Part shown: positions 54,380-64,000 of the stretch, one piece after another
How the letters are laid out: the number at the start of each line of letters is the position of its first letter
Numbering within the stretch: the stretch's first letter is position 1
From: Eudorina sp. 2006-703-Eu-15
Taxonomy: Eukaryota; Chlorophyta; Chlorophyceae; Chlamydomonadales; Volvocaceae
Length of the DNA: 64,000 bases
Reading direction: 5' to 3'
Assembly (NCBI GenBank): GCA_003117195.1
Contig: BDSI01000097.1
Location: forward strand, 182,043-246,042
Program-made: the position numbers and the translations under genes
The notes under the pieces: generated by a model
The model's database searches: none
Told to the model about the DNA's origin: nothing
The model's input: only the letters and a program-made list of their open reading frames with translations

Positions 54380-54565
54380 ATGGCTGGCGAAGGCGACGCG
54401 TTCGATGCAGCCGAAAAACGACGACATGAATTTGCCCAAATAAAATGTCGTCGTTTCACAATTATTAAACTAATTGACAAACTCGATCGTTTCGCTCATC
54501 GTTTCAAGCCTCGACCGAATACTTTCTTTCAAGCACACAAGACTGTACAAGAGGCACAAGCCTAA
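54380..54565 (+). CDS. small hypothetical ORF, possibly a first exon
   Basis: A 61-codon ATG ORF begins MAGEGDAFDAAEKRRHEFAQ and is rich in charged residues (KCRRFTIIKLIDKLDRFAHR). It looks more protein-like than the surrounding frames but matches no family I know. Its middle overlaps a perfect 12-bp hairpin (54416-54427 with 54445-54456), which argues that it may instead be a structured repeat. Confidence 0.25.
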   Translation: MAGEGDAFDAAEKRRHEFAQIKCRRFTIIKLIDKLDRFAHRFKPRPNTFFQAHKTVQEAQA

Positions 54566-55851
54566 ATATAAGCGTAGCGAATCAGGATCCGTAAGGCAAC
54601 TTCTTGGTATTCTTTGCAGTAGTGACAATGCAGTACAAACTACAAAGGAAGTACAATGTGCGCACACGTGCGCACGGACACAATTACCGTTTAGTTAGCG
54701 TCCCTTACTAGCTCGCACGCAAGCTTTTCATGCGCGAAGCTGCGCAATCACTCGCTGGTCACTCGCTCGGTCGGCGGCACACGCAATAGTGCGACCGCTA
54801 AAGATGACTGGCTACAGCAACGGGTTACCTAATAAGGCGTAGGGCCTTTATTTCGGTACGGCTTGAGCGAGGCCGGCGATCTGCGTGTGTCCTCAGGATC
54901 GTTTTCAGCAGCGCGTTTCAGTTTCTCGTTATCTTGTTTTTTTCTCCGGTGCGGCCCTTACTTCGGTCAGGCCGTGAGAGCACAGTCAATATCTGTTATA
55001 GAAACGGCAATTGCAATTGCAGGACTTAAATAATCCATTATTGGAATCATTGAATGGGCGGTTGATGACTGGATTTACTGGATTAGCATAACGGCAACGC
55101 AAACGTCAAGGAACGTACATCGCTAATGACTACACTAAAAAATATGCCGGCGCCGCTTGGTATGCGCGCCGTTGCCTTGGCTAGCTAGCTTGGCCCCTGA
55201 GCGGTCTTTCCGCACGTACTCGTTCTTCCCGCACGGCCAAGACTGCGTGTCGATGTAACATCAGGCTGACATATGTGTGAATACACAATATATGTTGTTG
55301 CCATAGAGCGATTTCCTGAGAAAACTGCAGCAGAGAGACTGATGTAGGTGCGGTACCATCCCAGTGTAATTAATCGTACCCGCCCAGTGGGTACATGTTC
55401 TTTGGATAATTGTAGTTGTGAGGTCATACATAATAAACGTCTGTTGTCTCATAAATATCTGCAGTATCTTGATACTATCCTGGGTGCGTTTGGACGAGCC
55501 ATGACGAGCCTTGGCGTACGAAACGGCACGGATGCGGCCAATCAGTGCTTCCCTACTGTTTTTCAAATGAAAGCCATTCTCATTACACATTTCATTTTAA
55601 ATATTTGGAAATGCGCACAACGCTAGCGGTGGGATAGTCTCCTATGTTTGCCGTGATTACGCGATTCCCGTGCCGCAAAACCTGCTGGTATTTTCCCGAC
55701 AACAAAGCACCGACTTAATTGCTCGTTCCAGTTGCGCTTGTGTAGTTAATTATCTTTAAACCTTGCTACAGAAGGACTGTAATGCTAGAGCTACGTTGGT
55801 AGCAACACGTAGCAACAGAGACACCATAGAGGACTTCAATCACTGAATGGA

Positions 55852-58800
55852 ATGGGGTTATTTCAATTTATTACAGCATTTATTGCTGCTGCCACGAGTG
55901 CCGCTGCTCTTGTGACCCAGTCTGTGGAAACTGAAAACCCAACTTTTGTGGCGCAATCCGGACGAGGTACTAATGCTATCAATATTCGCGAGACGCAAGA
56001 TTCGGTGTGACTGGTTGCTGACGCAAAGTTCGTGGTCATGAGTGGTGGGGCCAGCCTTCACCATAGTTTTGTACATCATATTGGCGACTATATTTCTAAC
56101 GATCTCCCCTTCCCCGTGGCGCTGCATCCCGTTACGGCCCCCGACCTCGCTCCCCGACCACATCGGATATGCGCGCACCTGCTTCCTCCGAATTGCAAGA
56201 TGTGGCGGCCGCGCTCGCGAGCCCGAACGTGAGGCTCATAGTCCTGCAGGGGGATCAGATCTGGGCCGAGTCGGACTGGGCCGACCACGAGCTGCCGATG
56301 CCGCTGCTCCGCAACGTGACCATCTCCGGCACCGGCACCGCCGACGCGCCAAACACCTGGCCGCTCCTCGACTTGAACTATGTGTCCTCCAAGGTACCGG
56401 CCTTCTCCCTATCGATCATTATTCTACCTTCGCCGTTCTTAGACTCGCCGGCATGGGGTCTGGCGGCACGTACCGCTGAATGTGAGGGCAGCGGGGGGTA
56501 CGGCGTCGGGACCCCGCGACCGGACGTCGAGGGCGCTGCGGATGGATCCATCGCTGGATCCATCCTTGTGCATCCCATTCTTGTGGACTCGGGCACCGGG
56601 CAGCCCAGGAGCGTGCTCAGTCACTGGCATGCGGACACTACATACCCACCCACCCACATACCACCATCCCCGGGATCGGGCGGTTCGGGTGGGTGGGCGG
56701 GTTTCTCACAACTACACACATACACACCTACCATCCCCGGGACGATCCATCCGCGCACTTGCCCCTCGCTTCGCACGGAGGGTTGGCGATCGAGCGAACC
56801 AGAAACGAATCCCGGTGAACGAGGGCCGGGTGTAACGAACCGCGTGGATCCTGGATGACCTGGCTTTGGAATTTGGATCTGTATCCAGGTACGGCTCGGC
56901 CGGGGTATCACGTTCACGTTCGAGGGCCTGGTGGTCAAGAACTACCGGCTCGTCAACCAGAACATGGCTCCAGGGGTGGACCTATTGGCGCCCTCGCTGC
57001 CCGGCGACAACGCCGTCGTGGAGGTGCGCAACTGCATGGTCATGCAACGTGAGTACGACTGTACGACAGTACGATGTGTGTGTGTAATGTACGTCAAACC
57101 CGGCTTCTCGCTTCTAAGCCGGCTCATCGCTGACCAAGGGACGGTCATCCTGCTGGCTGCCGCCGCAGGGCAAGGGAGGGAGGGAGGACTACACGTAAGC
57201 CAAACCCACAGCACATGTACAGCCCTTGTTTTTTTTGTTGTTTTTTCAAGCCCGGGGCGGCTGGATTCAGTTATCGGTTGCTTGGTTGTGGGTGCTCGAG
57301 GATACACGAGATACCACAGGAATCTTGGAACCGCCCCTGGCTGGGTTGCATGCTTTCTTTCAACCCACCCACGACCTACCCACCCCCTGCCTCCGACTAC
57401 CAATGTCCACCAATTTCATATACCCCCTCCTCCTCGCTCCTTCCGTCCCCGGCCTCCGTGCAGGGTTATGCTATGCTGGAGAGCTACATGTGAAGGTCAG
57501 CACCCGAACACCCGGGCTCGGTGGCGCGGCCGGTGCCCCGGGGGCAGCTTCAGCGTGTCTGCGTGTGGTGCGGGTCCAGGGTTTAGGGTTTAGGGACAGA
57601 TTCTTTGTAGTAGGTGGGGCAGGGCAGGTGCGTTCATCAAGTCCCTCCCACGCCCCCGTGTGTGTGCCGGTGCGCAATCGCACCATCCAGTGGACCGTTC
57701 GATGAGAAGTGAGGGGTCAGTGGGCGCAGGGGAACGTGCGAGGTCGAGGGCTGGGGCTGTAGCCTAAAGCGCGAGTCGCGCGTCTGGTTGGGCGCGCGGA
57801 GCGGCTTTCGGGTCGTCGAGGCGCACCAGGCGGGGGCGGAGGCGGTGGCGGTGGCGGAGGCGGTGTCGGAGGCGGAGGCGGTGTCGGAGGCGGAGGCACA
57901 ACGGGGGGTTGTCCGCCCACCAGGCGGGACCCGCGCGCAGATCGAACCCCCGCAGCCCGTTTCTGGGTTTCTTTTCTCTTTTCAACTATTAACCCCCACA
58001 GCCCCCACATGATGAGATGAGATGAGATGGGCCCCTGCTGTTGACGGACCTCCGCGCGTGCTTTGTCGTCGCCGTTCGCCGCACAACAGCAGGCAGAGCG
58101 TGATGGCTCGTGCCGCGTTGCGTGCCCTCCGCCTGCATACCCGCCCGCCGGCAATGCCCCGCCCGACAGACCTTGGCAGCCGCCGGACGACCCCCCGGTA
58201 TCCCGGGCAGCCAGGCCTACCGCACGGACCTCTCTCAGGAGGGCTGTGTCAACGTCACCGGCAGCAGCAGCGGCAGCAGCAGCGGCAGCAGCAGCAGCAG
58301 CGGCGGCGGCAGTAGCAGCGGCAGCGGCGGCGGCAGTAGCAGCGGCCGGAGTGGCAGTGGCGGCGGCGACACCTCGGGTGTTGTGACCGCTCCGGTCCGA
58401 CCGACGCAGGAGTGCTATGCGCGGCGGGGGTTGTACGTGGACATGGTGCTGTACTGCATCAACTTGGATGAGCAACAGAGAGCGGTGGGCAGGGAGGCTG
58501 AGGACTCGAGGATGAGGTTGAGGTTGCAGCGAGCCGCGAACAATGGCATGCATGTTTCTTGCACATCACCTCACAACACACCGAAACAAACACGACTTGT
58601 TATGTTTCATCATCATTATGTTTCATCATCATCATTATCATCATCATCATCGTCATCATCGTCATCAACATCATCGTCAGGCTCGATATGTGTGGGAGTT
58701 TTGCCAGGCAGGATGGGGACGGGCACGAAGCGACCCTCTTCGCTAGGCACCAGCTCATGTGCCGCCAGAGCATTCGATCCGACCCCCCGCACCGCGTCGC

Positions 58801-61800
58801 CACGGCCGACGAGGCGAGCCGCCGCGGGCGCAGGCAGTTCACCGCCTTCCGACTCCGCGCAGCATCAACATCCACCCGGCCCTTGCCTCCCGGCCTTCTA
58901 TCTGGTGTTCTAAGGACCCCCGGTCACCATATGTACGGCGGGCCCGCATCCCCGCCATGGCGCGCCTGCAATGGCCGACAGGTGCCGACCAACTACGTCA
59001 TGTGGGCCCGATCCGTGATCTACATCTGCATGGCCACCGCCCCCGAATGGTGTGTTTCGGAGCTGGGGACGGTTGGGTGCTTCAACGCCATCTTGACGGG
59101 GGCGCTGCCGCCTGCCGCGTCGCCGCCGCCGCCGCCGTCACCGCCGCCAGGACTGTCCCGGGACCCTTCCCACCAAAAGCAGCAGCTGCAGTACGAACTG
59201 TCGGCGCCCGCGGGTGTCGACGGCGGCGGCGCCAGCGCCGCCGCGCAGAGCGGCGGCGGCGGCGGCGGAGCGTCGCTGGGGGCCATCCTGGGCGGCGTTC
59301 TGGGAGGTGAGCGAGGTGCGGTACAGTACGACATCATCTGTTGCCGTACCGCTAGTTATCCTGGACGAGCGAAAGGAATAAGAATAATAATAGTGGTGAT
59401 AATGTCCTCTCTCTAGGGACGCAGAGTTGACGAGGGGCGGTTATTTCTAGGCGACAAGACGGGGAGTCCAGGCGGATGTACGGCGGCGGCGGCGGCGGTG
59501 GCGGGTCTGGAGGGCGATGGGCGCGGGCGGCACGGCGGGGACGTGGAAGCGAGGGAGGGGGTCAGCCGTGCGTCTGCCCCGGGGCGTCCGTCCTCCGCGG
59601 GCTGCCCTCCTCCGCGTGCAGTGTCGTCGTAGTTCAGCCCCCACCGTCGCACGCCGTGCGTGACTTGGGCGCTGTCCTCGGCCGCTGCCCTTCCCCCCCG
59701 GGGCGCTGGGACTCCGTAGCAGCACGCCGTGCAGCCTGCCCCGTCAGCAGCCTCCGAAACCCACACGCACAGCAGGTCTCACTGTCACAGCAGCCCCAAG
59801 TCAACCCTGCCGGGTGAGGTGGCGGTCTCGGACGCCGGTCAAGGCACGGGTGGCAGGTCTCAGATTCCGATTTGAATCATCAACATTGAAAAAATTTGAA
59901 TCATCAAATTATACAGGGGGTTATATTCCCTGTGGTGGGCCTTGTGCAGGCGCGGCGTTCCTGATCATCTTGTCCGTCCTGGCCGTGGCAGTCGTACAGC
60001 GACGCCGTCGGCGGCGCCACGAGGACGCGGCGGCCTCCGGCGGTGACTGGGATGCTAAGGTCGTGGGGGGGGAAGGCGGCGAGCCGGACGGCGAGGGAGG
60101 CCAGGGAAAGGCGGGCGTCGGCGGCGCCTGTACGGCGCCTCACGTCCGACTCGTCCAGGCGGCCGGAGCCGACGGCGCCAGCAGCGGTCGAGGTCCCGGC
60201 GCCAGCCCGGGCGGCAAGGGCCTCCCTGGCAAGGGCTTTCCCGCTCTGATTGCCGTACAACGAGGGTGCGTGCCGTGCGCACCGGATTTTGCTGTTGAGG
60301 GACACGCCAAGCGCGGGGGGGGCCCGCCTCCGAGTTCAGATGCGGGAGATTTGAGTTTACTGAATTGAGTAAAAACCCTCGTACATGTCCGTACAGGCGG
60401 GAATCCACGACCGCACTGACGGTGGTGCACGAATCCGAGGGCAGCTGGGCGGAGGCCAAGGCCGAGGCCTGCGGGCACGGTGAGTGTACGACGGTGAATG
60501 TACGACGGTGAATGTACGACGATGTACGATGTTCCGCCCACGATTCGTGGTCATGACAACTCGACGGGGACGCGACGTGCCACACACATACCCTTCTACC
60601 CTTTTGCCCCTTGCAGGCGGCGCTTTGTACACCGCGGATGGCAACGGCGGTGGTGGGGCCCTGGTTCCCTTCAGCTCCTCCTCCGCCTCCCCTCTCGGAT
60701 CCGCGGCCTGTGCCTCCTCGTCCACAGCCATCGCCTCCGCCTCCGCCGCCGTAGACCCCTACATGGTGGTTACGCCGCTGACGCCACAGCGCACAGAGGT
60801 TAACGTGCACGACCACGCCAGTAACGAAGTACGGCTCCTGCCGCGCGTGCTGGGAAAGGGCTCGTACGGCAAGGTGGTGGAGGGGGAGTACCGCGGGATG
60901 AGGGTGGCGGTCAAACTTCTGCCGGACTGCGCGTTCTCGCTGTGGGGTCTGTCCGACAGTGCCGTACTGGACGTGGATGACGGACCGTGCGGCGGACCCA
61001 AACCCGGCCAGGAGGTTGGGAACGGCGGGGACGGCGGGGGTAACGGCGGCAGCAGCGAGAGGGCACGTCACGCGGCGGCGGTGAAGGAGGGCCTTATGCG
61101 GAGCCTGGCCCAGGAGGTCGATGTGCTGGGCCGCTGCCAACACCCGAATGTCGTACGGTTGCTGGCGGCGTGCCTGGCGCCGCCTCGGATGTGCCTCGTG
61201 ATGGAGCTGATGGATACCTCCCTGGACCGGATGCTGTACGACATCCCGGGTCAGCTGCTGCCGATGCCGCTGGTGAGGCTCTGCGTGCTGCGTGGCACCA
61301 CGTGCAGTGTGTTTCGCGGGGAAGCCGCCCGCCTGTGTGTTTAGTTAGCAGCACCACACGGGACCGCCCAGGCCCGCCTGTGTGGGTGTGGGGGGGGAGA
61401 GAGGCTGGCTCCCTCGCTGTGTGTAAGTGTGCAGCAAAGAAAACCGCCTGAGCTGGGCCGAGCAGGTCACCAGTACGAAACCCGGGACACCCATTTGTGG
61501 GCTGGGGAAAGGCGCCGTGCGTGGACGGAGGATGACCAGGGGAGCGCGCATCGGACTCATACGGGGTCCTCGATCCGGGGGCCTTTGTTGGGCTGCGCTG
61601 TGGGGTGTGCCATTTTACTCACTCCGCCGCGCCGCGCCGCGCCGCGGCGCCTCGCTGCGTGTGCAGGTCTTAAGCATCTCGCTCGATGTGGCCCGGGGCC
61701 TGGAGTACCTGCACCCCACGATTGTGCATCGTGACTTGAAGCCGGCGTGAGTGTGTGGGCGTGAGTGTGTGGCGTATGTTTGTGGGCGTGTGGGAAGTAC

Positions 61801-63939
61801 GGGATTTAGTGGCTGCGTGGGTTGGGTTTTGGTTGTTGACGGAACGGGATTGGGTGGCTGGGTGAAGAGGACCCGGACTGTTGGGTAGGTAGGTGGGCAG
61901 GTAGGTGGGCAGGCGGCGGGCAGTAAGATGGGTAGGAGGGCAGGAGAGTGGCTAGTCGGTCAGGACTTGAGGACACATACAGTGTGGTTCTGGGCGGGTC
62001 TGATCTCATTAAAGACATACTGTGGATGCGCACGCGCCTGCCGTACCAAGTACGGCGATCAATAACAAACCCCAGACCGTTGCCGGTGCCGCAGGAACGT
62101 CCTGGTCAACCGGGTGGCTGGACAGCGAGTCGTTGCCAAATTGACGGTGAGGGGGAGCAGTGTGTGCGCGGCGGAGCTGGACTGAGAAGTCTCTTACATG
62201 TTGATCGCTGTACGGCACCTTAAGACCTCGATCTCAATGCTGTACGACACCTCTCGCGCGCAGGATTTCGGGCTGTCACGGCTGCGGAGCACTGTGGCGG
62301 CGGCCACCCAAAACCCCGAGGTTGGCACGGTGAGTGCGTGCGCTGTCCGGTGCGCCACCGCGAGGTGTGTCCTGTCTGTTAAAGAGAACTGAGCCGCGTG
62401 TCCTGTGTGTGTGTGCCTCCTCGTGCGCCTTCCGTGTTCGGTGCTAGTGCGTGTGCATGTCTGTGTGTGGGGGGCGTTACAGAGGCTGAGTAAGGAGATG
62501 GGCATGAGGGGCCGGAGTAAGGAGATGGGCACAAGGGGGCCGAGTAAGAAAGGGTGGTGGCTCAGCGCTTGTGTCCGGGTCCCCGGGGACGGGCGCGTGT
62601 GAGTCGTTCCCTGAGACGTGTATGTACGGGGTCGTACTGCGGGGGCCTGCTCCACCATAAGCCATTGAAACCCCTGGGGCGTCCGTACGCCGCCCTTCGC
62701 CCGTCGGCACCGGCTTCTGCTGGGTTGGCGGGCTCGGGCTCGTCGGGGTCGGGGTCGGGGTCGGCGCTGCTTCCATCCTTGTGCTGCCGTTTGTACCGAA
62801 CTGCTGACCTGGCCCCTGGGAAAATAACACGTTGGAACACCCTACCCTTTCCGCCCTGGACTTGACTGGACTTGACTGGACCGGACTGGACTGGACTGGA
62901 CTGGACTGGACTGGACTGGACTGGACTGGACTGGACTGGACTGGACTGGACTGGACTGGACTGGACGTGTGTTTGGCGCCGCGCGCTTGCCGGATGGATG
63001 GATGGATGGATGGATGGACGGATGGACCCCGCAGCCGCCTTTCATGGCACCTGGTGAGGCCCCCATTCGACGACGTGGGGGACGGAGGGGTGCGCGGGTG
63101 GGTGGCTGAGGCCTCACGGCTGCACAGCCCGTTGAGTCCCAGCGGGGTTGCATTCGGGCTACACCGTGTCTGGAGGCGTTGGTTGGGTCTGGCGCTGTCC
63201 CTTTCACCCATCCTCCGCCCGCCTCAATCCTCCGCCCGCCTCAATCCTCCGCCCGCCTCAATCCTCCGCCCGCCTCAATCCTCCATCCGCCTCATTCCTC
63301 CATCCCCCATCCGCAATCCCCCGTCCGCAATCCCCCACCCGCCCCGCCCGCGCAGAGCTGTTCGATCCGCTGAACAACGTCATCAGCGCAAAGGCGGACG
63401 GTACGCTCGTTGCCAGGGGGTCCGTTGGGCACCAGGGCGTCCTGAGGGGCCCGATGAGCGGGCCGTACGTGTATGACAGCAGCATCCCCCCGAGCAGATC
63501 AATGGCGGGATGACCGGGGGCGCGCAGGAGTGGCCCGACTGGATCATCAGGCCTCACGCAAAGGACATGAGGGATTGATTGATACCCGAGGACGGAGGAC
63601 ATGTGGGGGTGTCAGGCGGGGCTCAAGGCCCCCATCGGGGAAGAGACAGCAGGCAGACAACGCAGCAGCAGACAGACAACAGACACCGATGATGGCCATC
63701 AGACAGGTTTATGATGCACTACCCAGTGTGAGGCCACCAGACTGTCTCGTGAGATTTAATTGAGGCCGGGGATGGACTAACCTACCTTGAATCGCATCTA
63801 CCGTATCTCACGTCGCGTCGTGATCCAGCGACACGTCAACCAACTCGCCCACCCACCCATCCGTCCGCCCCACCGCCCCGCAGTCTACAGTTTCGGCATC
63901 CTGTTGTGGACCATGCTGAGCGGTCAGATCCCCTGGCCT
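55852..63939 (+). CDS. TKL receptor protein kinase with pectin-lyase-like ectodomain (3' end outside window)
   Basis: Fifteen exons in frame: 55852-55966, 56200-56393, 56889-57048, 57464-57495, 58170-58484, 58982-59306, 59950-60265, 60397-60479, 60617-61272, 61667-61746, 62095-62146, 62264-62329, 63035-63053, 63356-63400 and 63884-63939, for 838 codons so far. A signal peptide (MGLFQFITAFIAAATSAAAL) is followed by an ectodomain with parallel-beta-helix wording (LLRNVTISGTGT, VRLGRGITFTFEGLVVKNYR, VEVRNCMVM), common in volvocine receptor kinases. A Ser/Gly linker, Cys-containing segments and a proline-rich patch come next. One membrane span (GAAFLIILSVLAVAVV) meets a stop-transfer QRRRRRR. The kinase near residue 590 has LGKGSYGKV, AVKLL, HRDLKPANVL, DFGLSRL, FMAPE and VYSFGILLWTML, so it should be active. 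It carries an insert of about 50 residues before helix C. The first ATG could be at 56169 instead, and exons 4-5 are the least certain. Confidence 0.87.
58261..58345. repeat. AGCAGCGGC repeat encoding Ser/Gly linker
   Basis: An (AGC)n/(GGC)n tract inside exon 5 of the receptor kinase gene. In the chosen frame it codes Ser/Gly between the CVNVTG and PTQECYARRG segments. The other two frames give poly-Ala or poly-Gln/Arg. Confidence 0.85.
62868..62966. repeat. (GGACT)n pentanucleotide repeat
   Basis: About 19 units in the intron before the micro-exon of the kinase gene. A GGAT run follows at 62992-63025, ending ten bases before the acceptor. Confidence 0.96.
63035..63053 (+). other. 19-nt micro-exon of the receptor kinase
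   Basis: Bounded by CCCCGCAG and GTGAGG, it encodes PPFMAP plus one base that completes the Glu of APE with the next exon. Phase 0 on the left and phase 1 on the right fit the flanking exons exactly. Confidence 0.8.
63206..63300. repeat. 17-bp CCTCAATCCTCCGCCCG repeat
   Basis: About five imperfect units in the intron before the exon at 63356, giving a strong pyrimidine-rich tract upstream of the acceptor. Confidence 0.9.
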
Positions 63940-64000
63940 GTGAGTGACGGTTGGGCCCCTGGCCTGGGGCGGGATGGTTGGGCCCTGGCCTGGGCGGGAT
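63940..64000 (+). other. intron of the receptor kinase running off the window
   Basis: GTGAGT at 63940 begins an intron with GGGCCTGGCCTGG repeats. The kinase C-lobe end and stop codon lie beyond the window. Confidence 0.75.

Larger units (their letters stand above)
53826..55851. other. intergenic region between M11-like and TKL receptor genes
   Basis: Both genes are on the plus strand, so this holds the 3' UTR of the first (TGTAA at 54053) and the promoter of the second. The 21-bp array at 54165-54336 and a 12-bp hairpin at 54416-54456 lie here. From 54400 onward the sequence is markedly AT-richer than the genes. No RNA gene was recognised. Confidence 0.55.

Noticed and set aside
56169..56199. 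Start of the receptor kinase at the ATG at 56169
   Set aside because: It would leave a receptor without a signal peptide; an upstream exon at 55852 supplies one and splices in phase. Kept as an alternative in the entry.

Overview
The window is nuclear DNA of a green alga, most likely a volvocine (Chlamydomonas/Volvox group). Coding sequence is GC-rich and cut by many short GT-AG introns. Proteins carry long Ala, Gly and Pro runs, and introns and spacers are packed with micro- and minisatellites. The gene content also fits: a ciliary dynein-assembly factor, a gametolysin-type (M11) secreted protein and a TKL receptor kinase with a volvocine-style ectodomain. I rebuilt seven gene models by hand from family motifs, splice sites and reading phase; in every complete model the exons sum to a multiple of three.

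Layout. (1) 247-8140 (+): 3' part of a PQQ/polyvinyl-alcohol-dehydrogenase-like beta-propeller protein whose introns hold very large simple repeats. (2) 10388-15739 (-): MIC60/mitofilin, 7 exons. (3) 16457-18551 (+): hypoxanthine phosphoribosyltransferase, 6 exons, divergent from MIC60 across a spacer of about 0.7 kb. (4) 19836-31225 (-): ZIP4/SPO22, a meiotic TPR protein, 17 exons and 1855 residues. (5) 32087-40795 (-): ZMYND10/DNAAF7, 16 exons, with no MYND zinc finger and an unrelated C-terminal extension joined through an apparent GC-AG intron. (6) 40796-49985: 9.2 kb of repeats, including a 33-bp array, a duplicated block of about 1 kb that flanks an inverted-repeat-bounded element carrying a 184-bp array, an 11-bp array, a 54-bp array and a tRNA-like sequence. 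(7) 49986-53825 (+): secreted gametolysin-like protein, 6 exons, with a degenerate zinc site and an antisense LINE remnant in one intron. (8) 55852 to the window end (+): TKL receptor kinase with signal peptide, pectin-lyase-like ectodomain, one membrane span and an apparently active kinase; 15 exons seen, incomplete at the 3' end.

These are unrelated housekeeping, mitochondrial, ciliary, meiotic and cell-surface genes, not an operon-like system. The most interesting points are the M11 protein without its catalytic motif, the dynein-assembly factor without its MYND finger, a 19-nt micro-exon supplying the kinase APE motif, and the duplicated block whose two copies differ sharply in one short membrane-protein-like segment. 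Exon boundaries come from sequence logic only, with no transcript data; the least certain ones are flagged.
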